This document shows positions 34,977-43,374 of a stretch of 64,000 nucleotides of DNA, piece after piece. Origin of the DNA: Bacillota bacterium (GTDB taxonomy: Bacteria; Bacillota; Clostridia; Tissierellales; Peptoniphilaceae). The translations under genes and the position numbers were made by a program. Location of the stretch: assembly GCA_023443025.1 (NCBI GenBank), contig JAEZWM010000078.1:13417-77416 (forward strand). Reading direction: 5' to 3'. Positions within the stretch are counted from its first letter, which is position 1. Each line of letters begins with the position of its first letter. The notes beneath the pieces were generated by a model. It searched no databases and had not been told where the DNA came from. It saw nothing but the letters and a program-made list of their open reading frames with translations.

Positions 34977-36134
34977 TTATTGTTTGTCGCCTGCGATACC
35001 TTGGAATTTTTCAAGGATTGCTTCTCTCGCACTGCCAAATGTCGAAAGGTCTTCTTCGATTAATTTTGTAGCATCAAGTCCTAAGTCAAAACCTTCTGCT
35101 CCCGGTTTTACCAATTGGTTTGTATCTTTACCATCTATATCAGCAATCATTTTTTGACTTTCTGCTTCATACATAAAGTCAATGAATGCAGAAGCAATGT
35201 CTACATTATCCGATCCTTTAAAGATTGCAACTCCTTCAGGTACCCATGGAATCCCTTCTTCAGGGAAGATTAGAGTAACATTTTCTTCTTCCATTGCGTC
35301 ATGAGCTGATTTGTCAGCAGGGATAATTCCTATTGCGAACTCACCGGCTATAGTTTTTTCAAATGGGTCCTTACCTCTCTTACCGTAAGCAGGTATGTTC
35401 TCATTAAGAGCTGTAAAGAAATCCCATCCTTCTTCTTCACCCCATAGGTCTAACCAGCCTTTAAGAGCTGCGTAGTTAGTTCCGGAGATTGCCGGAGATG
35501 ACATGATTACTTCGTCCTTGTATTTTGGATCAGCAAGGTCTTTCCATCCCTTAGGTGCTTCAAGTCCTTTTTCTTCAAGTACATCATTGTTAACAAGAAG
35601 GCCTACTACAGTGATGCCCTTTGCATACCAATAACCTTCAGTATCTTTGAACTTTGCATCCACGTCTTCAGCGTTTGAAGATTTATAGGCTTCTAAAAGA
35701 CTGTCATCCTTAGCTTGGATAAATGCATCCAATCCGCCACCAAACCATAAGTCCGCCATTGGCTTTCCACTTTCAGCTTTAACTCTTGAAAGTACCTCAC
35801 CGGATGACATTGAAAGGAATTCTACCTTTGCACCTGTCTTTTCAGTGAACTTTTCAAAAAGCGGAACATACGCTTCAGATGTAGCAACTACATTAAGAGT
35901 TCTTCCTTCAAAATTCGCAGCTGCAGCGTCACGCTGTTCATCATCTTCTTTGTCTGCTTCTTCTTGTCTTTCCTCTTCAGATGGTTTTTCCGCTTCTTCT
36001 TTCTCATCTGTTTTTTCCACTGCTTCTTCAGCCGGTTTTTCTTCTTCAGCCGGTTTACTCTGCGGTGTACAAGCTGTGAAAAGCAGTGACATTACAAGTA
36101 GTAATGAAAGTACCAACATAAATTTTTTCTTCAT
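34977..36134 (-). CDS. extracellular solute-binding lipoprotein (Fe(III)-type, FbpA/AfuA-like)
   Basis: Lipid-anchored binding protein of 385 residues. The signal peptide ends in lipobox LFTAC (Cys at about 22). A linker rich in Glu and Lys (about 28-70) precedes the type-2 periplasmic-binding fold (AANFEGRTLNVVATSEAY to the C-terminus). It resembles SBP_bac_6/AfuA proteins, which bind Fe(III) or related ligands; phosphonate-type relatives exist, so the metal call is moderate. Promoter and GGGGGAT SD lie upstream. It is first of three genes. Confidence 0.85.
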   Translation of the reverse strand: MKKKFMLVLSLLLVMSLLFTACTPQSKPAEEEKPAEEAVEKTDEKEEAEKPSEEERQEEADKEDDEQRDAAAANFEGRTLNVVATSEAYVPLFEKFTEKTGAKVEFLSMSSGEVLSRVKAESGKPMADLWFGGGLDAFIQAKDDSLLEAYKSSNAEDVDAKFKDTEGYWYAKGITVVGLLVNNDVLEEKGLEAPKGWKDLADPKYKDEVIMSSPAISGTNYAALKGWLDLWGEEEGWDFFTALNENIPAYGKRGKDPFEKTIAGEFAIGIIPADKSAHDAMEEENVTLIFPEEGIPWVPEGVAIFKGSDNVDIASAFIDFMYEAESQKMIADIDGKDTNQLVKPGAEGFDLGLDATKLIEEDLSTFGSAREAILEKFQGIAGDKQ

Positions 36135-36176
36135 AAATATCCCCCTTTATTTATAATATATCCAATTGGTACTTCT

Positions 36177-36205
36177 ATTATACCCAATATTATCAATTTT
36201 GTTAA
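36177..36205 (-). promoter_or_regulatory. promoter of the Fe(III)-type importer
   Basis: Minus strand TTAACA (36205-36200), 17 bases, TATAAT (36182-36177). The -10 is part of ATATTGGGTATAAT, repeated in inverse orientation at 36274-36287 before thyA. Confidence 0.7.
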
Positions 36206-36337
36206 TAGTTTTACAAAATCACCTATTCCCTTTACTTTAAAACTAATCCAAATTCTATCTTTTTTATTATGGTATATTGGGTATAATGTATATGATAAAC
36301 TATTAATATATTTTATATAAACTACAAGGAGTACACT

Positions 36338-37207
36338 ATGTCTAGAGTTGATAATCTTTATATTGAGATGGCAAAAAGAATCAAAGAGTTTGGAATCTCC
36401 GAACTCGATGTACCAAACGCAGTCGTTAGACCGGTATGGGAAGATGGAGAAAGTGCTTATGCAATCTACCTTCCCCAACAATTTATAAGCTACGAACCCA
36501 GCGAAACTCCACTTATATCTCTTAGGAAGATTGCTTGGAAGACCGCAATCAAAGAAATTCTTTGGATTTATCAAGATAAATGCAATGATGTAAATCTATT
36601 AAAAGAAAAGTACAATGTAAATTATTGGGATGAGTGGGCAAATAACGAAGGTAATCTTGGAACTGCATATGGATATCAAATCTGTAAAGAGTTCAAAAGC
36701 CCCGAAACCGGAGAGATGACAAATCAAATCGATAGATTAATAAATGGCTTAAAGAACGATCCACTAAACAGAAGACATTTTATGACCATGCTCAACATGA
36801 ACGAACTTGCTGACATGACCCTTATACCATGTGCTTTTATGACCATGTGGACGGTAGCAGGTGATAGGTTAAACATGACCCTCATTCAAAGGAGTGGTGA
36901 CTTCCTTGCTGCTGCAGCACCTGGGGGAATCAACGCATTCCAGTATTATGCACTCCTTCTAATGATTGCAAAGGTCACCGGTTATAAGCCAGGACAGTTT
37001 AGCCACTTTGTTCAAAATCTACACATCTATAACAGACATATGCCCGTAGTGGATGAGATTATTACTAAAACTGATGAATCAAGACCCATTCCTAAGCTCA
37101 TAATTAACGATACAGTAGATAATTTTTATGATATAACAATTGATGACTTTAAACTGGAAGGATATGAACCGGATTTGACTAAGTATAATATTCCTATTGC
37201 AGTTTAA
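36338..37207 (+). CDS. thyA: thymidylate synthase
   Basis: Converts dUMP and methylene-tetrahydrofolate to dTMP and dihydrofolate; 289 residues. The catalytic cysteine is in LIPCAFMTMW (the usual PCH is PCA here), the phosphate-binding QRSGD region follows, and NAFQYYALL plus HIYNRH supply the dUMP-binding Asn, His and Tyr. It belongs to a divergent clade but the key residues are present. AAGGAG precedes the ATG at 36338. folA is elsewhere in the window, not adjacent. Confidence 0.92.
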   Translation: MSRVDNLYIEMAKRIKEFGISELDVPNAVVRPVWEDGESAYAIYLPQQFISYEPSETPLISLRKIAWKTAIKEILWIYQDKCNDVNLLKEKYNVNYWDEWANNEGNLGTAYGYQICKEFKSPETGEMTNQIDRLINGLKNDPLNRRHFMTMLNMNELADMTLIPCAFMTMWTVAGDRLNMTLIQRSGDFLAAAAPGGINAFQYYALLLMIAKVTGYKPGQFSHFVQNLHIYNRHMPVVDEIITKTDESRPIPKLIINDTVDNFYDITIDDFKLEGYEPDLTKYNIPIAV

Positions 37208-37231
37208 ACCACAGGAATAACTAATTTAAAC

Positions 37232-37260
37232 TTGTAATACAAACCATATTATTATATAAT
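37232..37260 (+). promoter_or_regulatory. promoter of the riboswitch-controlled P-type ATPase
   Basis: TTGTAA (37232), 17 bases, TATAAT (37255-37260); transcription would begin at about 37267, immediately before the riboswitch. Confidence 0.75.
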
Positions 37261-37268
37261 TCTTATAA

Positions 37269-37383
37269 CGAAGGGGAGTAGCTAATTAAACTCATGTCGT
37301 CAGTACGGCACAAAGCCCGGCATGACACCTTTTTAGGTAAGCAAGACCTTTGTTTAAGCATCGCTTGGACAATGGTCTTTTTT
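37269..37383 (+). ncRNA. yybP-ykoY (Mn2+-sensing) riboswitch with terminator
   Basis: The RNA starts CGAAGGGGAGTAGC and contains GTCGTCAGTACGGC, GCCCGGCATGACACC and TTTTTAGGTAAGCAAGACC, the conserved loops and helices of the yybP-ykoY family that binds Mn2+. An expression platform follows: GACC...GGTC (37345-37377) with a T6 tail. The 5' CGAAGG can pair with CCTTTG (37347-37352), competing with the terminator. This fits an ON switch that lets transcription enter the ATPase gene when Mn2+ is high. Confidence 0.92.
37345..37383 (+). terminator. riboswitch-controlled terminator
   Basis: GACCTTTGTTTAAGC-ATC-GCTTGGACAATGGTC followed by six T; an imperfect long stem that forms the OFF state of the riboswitch. 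Confidence 0.85.
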
Positions 37384-37413
37384 ATATTGATCGAGCGAAA
37401 AAGGAGGATGAAA

Positions 37414-40113
37414 ATGGAATGGTATAAAAAAACTCCGGATGATCTTTACTCAGAGCTACAGACAAATCCGGAAACAGGTTTAACTACCGAAACAGCAGAA
37501 ACGGCTTTTTCTAAGTACGGACCTAACGAACTTAAAGAAGAAGCTAAAAAGTCAATGGCAGCCAAACTACTAGAACAGTTTAAAGATCCACTGATTATCA
37601 TACTTATTCTTGCCAGTATAGTATCTGCCTTCCTAGGTGATTATATCGAAGCGGTAATAATTATTGCAATTGTAATTATCAATGCAGCACTTAGTCTGTA
37701 CCAGGAAGGAAGAGCTGAGCAGGCAATCGAAGCTCTACAAAAGATGTCTTCACCCAATGCCAAAGTCATAAGGAATGGTACTGAACAGTCGATTCCTTCA
37801 AACAGAATCGTACCCGGAGACCTAATCAGACTGGAAACCGGTGATATAGTCCCTGCCGACCTTAGGCTTATTGACAGTACAAACCTTAAGATCGATGAAT
37901 CATCTCTTACAGGTGAGTCCGTTCCGGTAGACAAGGATGCAAGCGTAGTCTATGAAGACACCGTTGAAATCGGAGACAGAGAAAACTACGCATACAGTTC
38001 TACAATAGTATCCTATGGTAGAGGAATGGGTATAGCAGTCGAAACCGGACATGGCACGGAAATTGGAAAAATAGCAACCACGATACAATCATATCAAGAC
38101 GAGCAAACCCCGCTACAAAGAAAGCTTACAGAGCTTTCAAAACTACTCGGTATGATAGTCGTTGGGGTCTGTGTTATAGTAGTACTAGTCGGACTGTTAT
38201 ATAAGCATGAAATCTACGAAATGTTTCTAATGGCAATCTCCCTAGCGGTTGCAGCAATTCCTGAAGGATTGGCAGCAATAGTAACCATAGTACTATCACT
38301 TGGAATGGGAAGAATGGCACAGAGAAACGCCATAGTTAAGAAACTATTAGCCGTAGAGACCCTTGGTACAACAACAGTAATTTGTTCAGACAAAACAGGT
38401 ACTCTTACACAAAATGAAATGACTGTAACCAAAGCACTGGTCGATGATAAGATTATCGATGTAGAAGGTACGGGTTATGAACCGATGGGCGATATGCTAT
38501 ATGAAGGTTCCAGAATACAAGATAGCGAGTTCTCATCACTATTTACTCTAATGAGCATTGCAGCACTTGCAAATGATGCAAAATTAGAGAAACACGAAAA
38601 CATGTATCAAATGATAGGAGATCCTACAGAAGGATCACTTATAACATTTGCAGGGAAAAGAGAGCTGGAAAAAGCATCTCTTGAAGCTGATTATCCAAGA
38701 ATTGCAGAGATTCCTTTCGATTCAGATAGAAAGATGATGACTACTTTCCACGAAAACTTCTTACCGGAAAAAATAGTCTCATTTACAAAAGGAGCACCTG
38801 ACTTAATCCTTGAGAGATGCTCTCATAAGTTAGTAGATGGTAAAGTATCAGAACTTACCGATGCTGACAGAAAGAGAATCATGGATGTAAACAGCGAGTT
38901 CGCACTTCAAGCACTTAGGGTACTTGCATTTGCATTTAGAAAATATGATGCCCTTCCTGCTGACATCGAACACGAACAAATTGAAAAAGATATGATTTTT
39001 GTCGGACTTACTGGCATGATTGACCCTGCGAGACCGGAAGCAAAAGAAGCTATCGCAGAATGTAAAACAGCAGGTATCACACCGATTATGATTACAGGTG
39101 ACTACCTGGAGACAGCTTATGCAATCGGTAGGGATTTGGGAATTACCGACACGGAAGAAGATGCTATCATGGGTAGAGAGCTTAACACCATGAGTTCAGA
39201 TGAAATCAAAGAAGTCGTCAAAACTAAGAGAATCTTTGCAAGGGTATCACCGGAAAACAAAGTACAGATTGTAACAGCACTTAAAGATAACGGTCATATC
39301 GCAGCAATGACAGGTGACGGAGTAAACGATGCTCCTGCGATTAAAAAAGCCGATATTGGTATTTCAATGGGTATTACAGGAACAGATGTTGCTAAGAACA
39401 CTTCCGATGTTATCCTAACAGACGACAACTTTGCAACCATAGTAAATGCGGTAGAAGAAGGAAGAATTATTTACTCAAACATCAAAAAGTTCGTATCCTT
39501 CCTACTATCATGTAATATAGGAGAAGTGCTGATAGTATTTATAGCAATTCTTATAAATGTACCACTACCACTTACTCCAATTCAGTTATTATGGCTAAAC
39601 CTCGTAACCGACTCCTTCCCTGCACTGGCACTTGGAGTTGAGCAAGGTGAAGAAGATATCATGAATCAGCCACCTAGAGACCCTAATGAGCCAATCATAG
39701 ATAAAGCAACAGGTATATCAATCGCTGTTCAATCCTTAGCGATTACAGCTGCGACCCTAGCTGCATACTTCTACGGAATGAGAGTTTACGGATCAGGTTC
39801 AGACGGTTCAAGAATGATGGCATTCGCTACACTTATTTCAGCAGAGCTGCTTAGAGCTTACTCAGCAAGAAGTTCACACTTCACACTAGCAAGAATCGGC
39901 GTTCTAAGCAATAAATTTATGGTTTATGCAACATCCTTCTCCTTCGGTTTATTATTACTAGTACTATATGTTCCTTTCCTAAGGGATATATTTAACGTAA
40001 CATCTCCAAACCTAATGGACTGGGTGGTAATCATTGGATTCTCACTTATTCCACTACTAGCAGGAGAAATTAAGAAAGCCATGACTCAAAAGAAGTATTT
40101 AAAAGCAGAATAA
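37414..40113 (+). CDS. P-type ATPase, probable Mn2+ (Ca2+-type) exporter
   Basis: Ion pump of 899 residues in the P2A (SERCA-like) group. It has the N-terminal cation-ATPase domain, actuator TGES (SSLTGESVPV), M4 ion site IPEGLAA, phosphorylation motif CSDKTGTLTQNE, hinge TGDGVNDAPA and M6 site NLVTDSFPAL. The ATG at 37414 follows AAGGAGG by 7 bases; the longer open frame upstream is the riboswitch. Family naming would be calcium-transporting ATPase, but the Mn2+ riboswitch argues for Mn2+ efflux, as for L. lactis YoaB. Confidence 0.92.
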   Translation: MEWYKKTPDDLYSELQTNPETGLTTETAETAFSKYGPNELKEEAKKSMAAKLLEQFKDPLIIILILASIVSAFLGDYIEAVIIIAIVIINAALSLYQEGRAEQAIEALQKMSSPNAKVIRNGTEQSIPSNRIVPGDLIRLETGDIVPADLRLIDSTNLKIDESSLTGESVPVDKDASVVYEDTVEIGDRENYAYSSTIVSYGRGMGIAVETGHGTEIGKIATTIQSYQDEQTPLQRKLTELSKLLGMIVVGVCVIVVLVGLLYKHEIYEMFLMAISLAVAAIPEGLAAIVTIVLSLGMGRMAQRNAIVKKLLAVETLGTTTVICSDKTGTLTQNEMTVTKALVDDKIIDVEGTGYEPMGDMLYEGSRIQDSEFSSLFTLMSIAALANDAKLEKHENMYQMIGDPTEGSLITFAGKRELEKASLEADYPRIAEIPFDSDRKMMTTFHENFLPEKIVSFTKGAPDLILERCSHKLVDGKVSELTDADRKRIMDVNSEFALQALRVLAFAFRKYDALPADIEHEQIEKDMIFVGLTGMIDPARPEAKEAIAECKTAGITPIMITGDYLETAYAIGRDLGITDTEEDAIMGRELNTMSSDEIKEVVKTKRIFARVSPENKVQIVTALKDNGHIAAMTGDGVNDAPAIKKADIGISMGITGTDVAKNTSDVILTDDNFATIVNAVEEGRIIYSNIKKFVSFLLSCNIGEVLIVFIAILINVPLPLTPIQLLWLNLVTDSFPALALGVEQGEEDIMNQPPRDPNEPIIDKATGISIAVQSLAITAATLAAYFYGMRVYGSGSDGSRMMAFATLISAELLRAYSARSSHFTLARIGVLSNKFMVYATSFSFGLLLLVLYVPFLRDIFNVTSPNLMDWVVIIGFSLIPLLAGEIKKAMTQKKYLKAE

Positions 40114-40119
40114 TATAAA

Positions 40120-40153
40120 AAAAGAGTAATTAGCAAATGCTAGTTACTCTTTT
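40120..40153. terminator. bidirectional terminator, P-ATPase / MATE
   Basis: AAAAGAGTAATTAGC-AAAT-GCTAGTTACTCTTTT; it includes the MATE stop codon and serves both convergent genes. Confidence 0.85.
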
Positions 40154-41504
40154 CTATTGCCGGTTTATGTCCAAGTCTCTTAACTTTCCCTCTTAAAATG
40201 CTTAAGCTTACAACTCCTTTTATAATCGTCGATACAGTAATTGCAATCCACACACCCAGCACCGAGTAAAAGGGCATTAGTATCAGCGATAAAGGAATTC
40301 TGATTACGTTGAAGATAATTCCTATAATCCCTGGTATTTTCGGTTCTCCTATACCATTATAAACCCCTGTACATGCAATTTCGATCGTCATAAACACCTG
40401 AGAAACTCCAAGTATCATCAAGTACTTTACGCCCAGCGCTATTGCTTCTTCATCACCGGGTAAAAATATTCTGTAGAGTGGATCCCCAAAGAGGAAAAAT
40501 GCAGCGGTAACAATTAGTCCCAGTATCGTTACTATTATTACACTAAGTCTAAAACCCTCTCTAATTCTTTCAAAATATCTAGCTCCGTAGTTTTGGCCTG
40601 TAAATGCTGAAATCGCAGAGCTAAATCCATCTGTAGTCATCCATGACACAGACTCTATCATCGAACCAACGGAATATACAGCAACGGGAACTGCGCCAAA
40701 CATTGCCATATATCTATTTAAAACCATGGTTACAGCTGAGTGAATTCCGGATTGATAAAAAGAGGGTGATCCTAGTCTAATTATCATAATCATCTCTTCT
40801 GAATCTGGATACTTTAATAGTCCCGATCTATAAACCAAACCTTTTTCTCTATAGATTAATATTACAAATAAAACCGTAACTACTAGTTGAGAAAAAGCTG
40901 TAGCGACACCGGCTCCGATTATTCCCATACCGGGTATAGAACCCATTCCAAAGATTAGAACCGGATCGAGTATTATATTTAAAACAAGACCAATCACATT
41001 CATTCTAAATGGAGTGATACTGTTTCCCATGCTATTATAGGTTGCAGAAAGTATTGGATTTACAAGACTGAAGAAAAATCCTATGGCTATAATCATTAGA
41101 TAGTCTATCGCCAGTTTCTCAACTTCGGCTGTCAGTCCAAAAAATCCTATTATATTCTTTCTGAAAATTAGCATTATCAGTGCAAGTGTCGTACTCATTA
41201 TAACTGCAAGCTGTATTCCGTTTCTAAAGCTTTTCTTAGTTCCTTCAATATTTCCTGCTCCATATGCTTGTGATGATCGAATGCTCATGCCCACTCTTGG
41301 AATGAGCATAAGAGCATTGGCAAACCAGATGAGAATTCCGACAGTTCCTGAAGCTGCAACAGGATTTGTACCGGTTCTTCCAATCCATATTATATCGGTG
41401 AGGGAGTAAGCCATCTGAACAAATGCCGTTCCCATTAATGGAGCTGATAACCTTAAAAGAACCGGTAGAATTTTACCTTCTAATAAATTATTTCTTTTGT
41501 TCAT
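40140..41504 (-). CDS. MATE family efflux transporter (second copy)
   Basis: Twelve-helix antiporter of 454 residues, start MNKRNNLLEGKILPVLLRLSAP, with SLTDIIWIGRTGTNPVAASG in the first MatE repeat and GQNYGARYFERIREGFR in the second. It differs from the marR-linked MATE and belongs to the NorM/DinF-like groups. GGGAGG precedes the ATG, 16 bases after the stop of the ABC exporter gene, so the three efflux genes form one operon (45100 to 40140). Confidence 0.92.
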   Translation of the reverse strand: MNKRNNLLEGKILPVLLRLSAPLMGTAFVQMAYSLTDIIWIGRTGTNPVAASGTVGILIWFANALMLIPRVGMSIRSSQAYGAGNIEGTKKSFRNGIQLAVIMSTTLALIMLIFRKNIIGFFGLTAEVEKLAIDYLMIIAIGFFFSLVNPILSATYNSMGNSITPFRMNVIGLVLNIILDPVLIFGMGSIPGMGIIGAGVATAFSQLVVTVLFVILIYREKGLVYRSGLLKYPDSEEMIMIIRLGSPSFYQSGIHSAVTMVLNRYMAMFGAVPVAVYSVGSMIESVSWMTTDGFSSAISAFTGQNYGARYFERIREGFRLSVIIVTILGLIVTAAFFLFGDPLYRIFLPGDEEAIALGVKYLMILGVSQVFMTIEIACTGVYNGIGEPKIPGIIGIIFNVIRIPLSLILMPFYSVLGVWIAITVSTIIKGVVSLSILRGKVKRLGHKPAIEKSN

Positions 41505-41520
41505 ATACCCTCCCTTTTAT

Positions 41521-43374
41521 TTATTCTAAAACTGCTAGACCGGAGTATAGGTCGAAGTATCTACCCTTTTTCTCCATGAGCTGTTCATGACTTCCTCTTT
41601 CTATGATTTCGCCATGTTCCATTACGAATATCGCATCAGAGTCGTGTATTGTGGATAATCTATGAGCAATTACCATGACAGTTCTGCCCTTCATCAGATT
41701 ATACATTCCCTCTTGTATTATTCTTTCTGTTCTAGTATCTACAGATGATGTTGCTTCGTCCAGGATAAGGACAGGCGGATCTGCTATAGCTGCTCTTGCT
41801 ATCGACAACAGCTGCCTTTCCCCTTGAGAAAGTTCAGCTCCGGCACCACCAATTACAGTGTCAAAACCATGCTTTAGATGTTTTATAAATGAGGTTGCAT
41901 TCGATAGTCTTGCCGCTTCATACATCTCTTCATCTGTCGGATCAATTCTGCCATACTTAATATTTTCTTCTATCGTTCCTGTAAACAGATTTATATCTTG
42001 AAGTACAATCCCAAAAGTCCTTCTTAAATCAGCTTTCGCAATATTTACAATATTTATTCCATCCACGGTTATCTTTCCGGAATCCGGTTCATAGAATCTA
42101 GTGATTAGGTTCATTATCGTAGTCTTACCTGCACCGGTTGATCCTACAAAAGCAAGCTTCTCACCTGGGTTGGCATAAAAACTAATATCCACTAGAACGG
42201 GCTTACCTTCTTCATAGCTAAAGTTTACATTCTCAAATTCAATTCTTCCTTCGAGCTCTCTTAGCTCACCTGTTTTAACATTCTTCCATCCCCATCTATT
42301 ACATCTGGTATCGGTACATATTTCAAGCTCTCCATCCACTTTTCTAACATTAACCAAAGTGTATTCGCCATCATCTACCTCAGGTTCGATGTCGAGTACT
42401 TCAAATACCCTTTCAGCTCCTGCAAGTGCCGAAAAGATTGAGTTTATGTTTTGAGTTGCATTTCCTATAGGTCCACTTACTTGTCTTGAGTACTGCAGAT
42501 ATGCAACCAGTGTACCGATGTCAAACGACCCTCTAATTGCAAGCATACCTCCAAATATACAAATGACGGCATAGCTGATATAGGTCATATTTATCATGCT
42601 GGGCATCATCGAGTAGGATGCAGCCATGGCATTCGTTTGAACATATCTTAAATCTTCGTTCTTTTTTTCAAAAGCTTCTATCGCCTTCTCTTCGTATCTG
42701 AATACCTTAACTACCTTCTGCCATTTAACCTTCTCCTCAATGTATCCGTTGATGTCTCCCAGATGTTTTTGTTGTGCCTTGAAGTATTTTCTACTTCTAG
42801 TCCCTATCGATTTCGCCAAGTAGAACATGATAATTAAGGATATTAGAGATATTACAAATAGCGATGGACTCAGGATAAGCATTGCTATTACCGTTCCTGT
42901 AAAGGTAAATGCTGCAGAGACTAGATCCAGCAATGAAGATGCCAGTGCATCGTTGAGATTGTCCACGTCATTCGTAAACCTACTCATTATATCACCATGA
43001 GCATGAGAATCAAAATAATTAATTGGAAGATACTCCACATGTTTGAATAATTGATTTCTAATATGCGCAATCACTTCTTGAGATACATGCAGCATTATTC
43101 TTCTATACGTGTATGATGCAAGCGTCGTCAATGCACTCACTACTCCCAGTATCACAAGCATCCTAAATAAACCTGATAAATCTCCTGGCAGTATATAGTC
43201 GTTTACTATCGGTTTTAGAAGAAATCCCGTTGCGACCATACCGAAACTGGATCCGATTAATAATAGGTAAGAAAAAATAACCAAAAATGAATAAGGTTTT
43301 AAATAACCTAAAAGTCGTAAAAAAGTCCTACTGCTATTTCTTGGTTTATCAACTTTTGCTCTTCCATTAGACAT
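41521..43374 (-). CDS. ABC exporter half-transporter, catalytic-site subunit
   Basis: Type-I ABC exporter of 617 residues: six-helix domain (about 25-320) and ATPase domain (about 385-600). Walker A is GSTGAGKTT, the Walker B glutamate is intact (LILDEATSS), and the H-loop His is intact (VIAHRLS), but the signature is LSQGE instead of LSGGQ. An insert at about 350-380 with CTDTRC precedes the ATPase domain. It pairs with the overlapping upstream gene to form a heterodimer. Substrate unknown, likely drug or lipid. Confidence 0.93.
   Translation of the reverse strand: MSNGRAKVDKPRNSSRTFLRLLGYLKPYSFLVIFSYLLLIGSSFGMVATGFLLKPIVNDYILPGDLSGLFRMLVILGVVSALTTLASYTYRRIMLHVSQEVIAHIRNQLFKHVEYLPINYFDSHAHGDIMSRFTNDVDNLNDALASSLLDLVSAAFTFTGTVIAMLILSPSLFVISLISLIIMFYLAKSIGTRSRKYFKAQQKHLGDINGYIEEKVKWQKVVKVFRYEEKAIEAFEKKNEDLRYVQTNAMAASYSMMPSMINMTYISYAVICIFGGMLAIRGSFDIGTLVAYLQYSRQVSGPIGNATQNINSIFSALAGAERVFEVLDIEPEVDDGEYTLVNVRKVDGELEICTDTRCNRWGWKNVKTGELRELEGRIEFENVNFSYEEGKPVLVDISFYANPGEKLAFVGSTGAGKTTIMNLITRFYEPDSGKITVDGINIVNIAKADLRRTFGIVLQDINLFTGTIEENIKYGRIDPTDEEMYEAARLSNATSFIKHLKHGFDTVIGGAGAELSQGERQLLSIARAAIADPPVLILDEATSSVDTRTERIIQEGMYNLMKGRTVMVIAHRLSTIHDSDAIFVMEHGEIIERGSHEQLMEKKGRYFDLYSGLAVLE

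Noticed and set aside
36177..36200. Fur box before the Fe(III)-type importer
   Set aside because: Only one half (TTGATAAT) resembles a Fur site; the other half does not pair.
37294..37413. N-terminal extension of the P-type ATPase
   Set aside because: The DNA is the riboswitch and its terminator; the SD is directly before ATG 37414.
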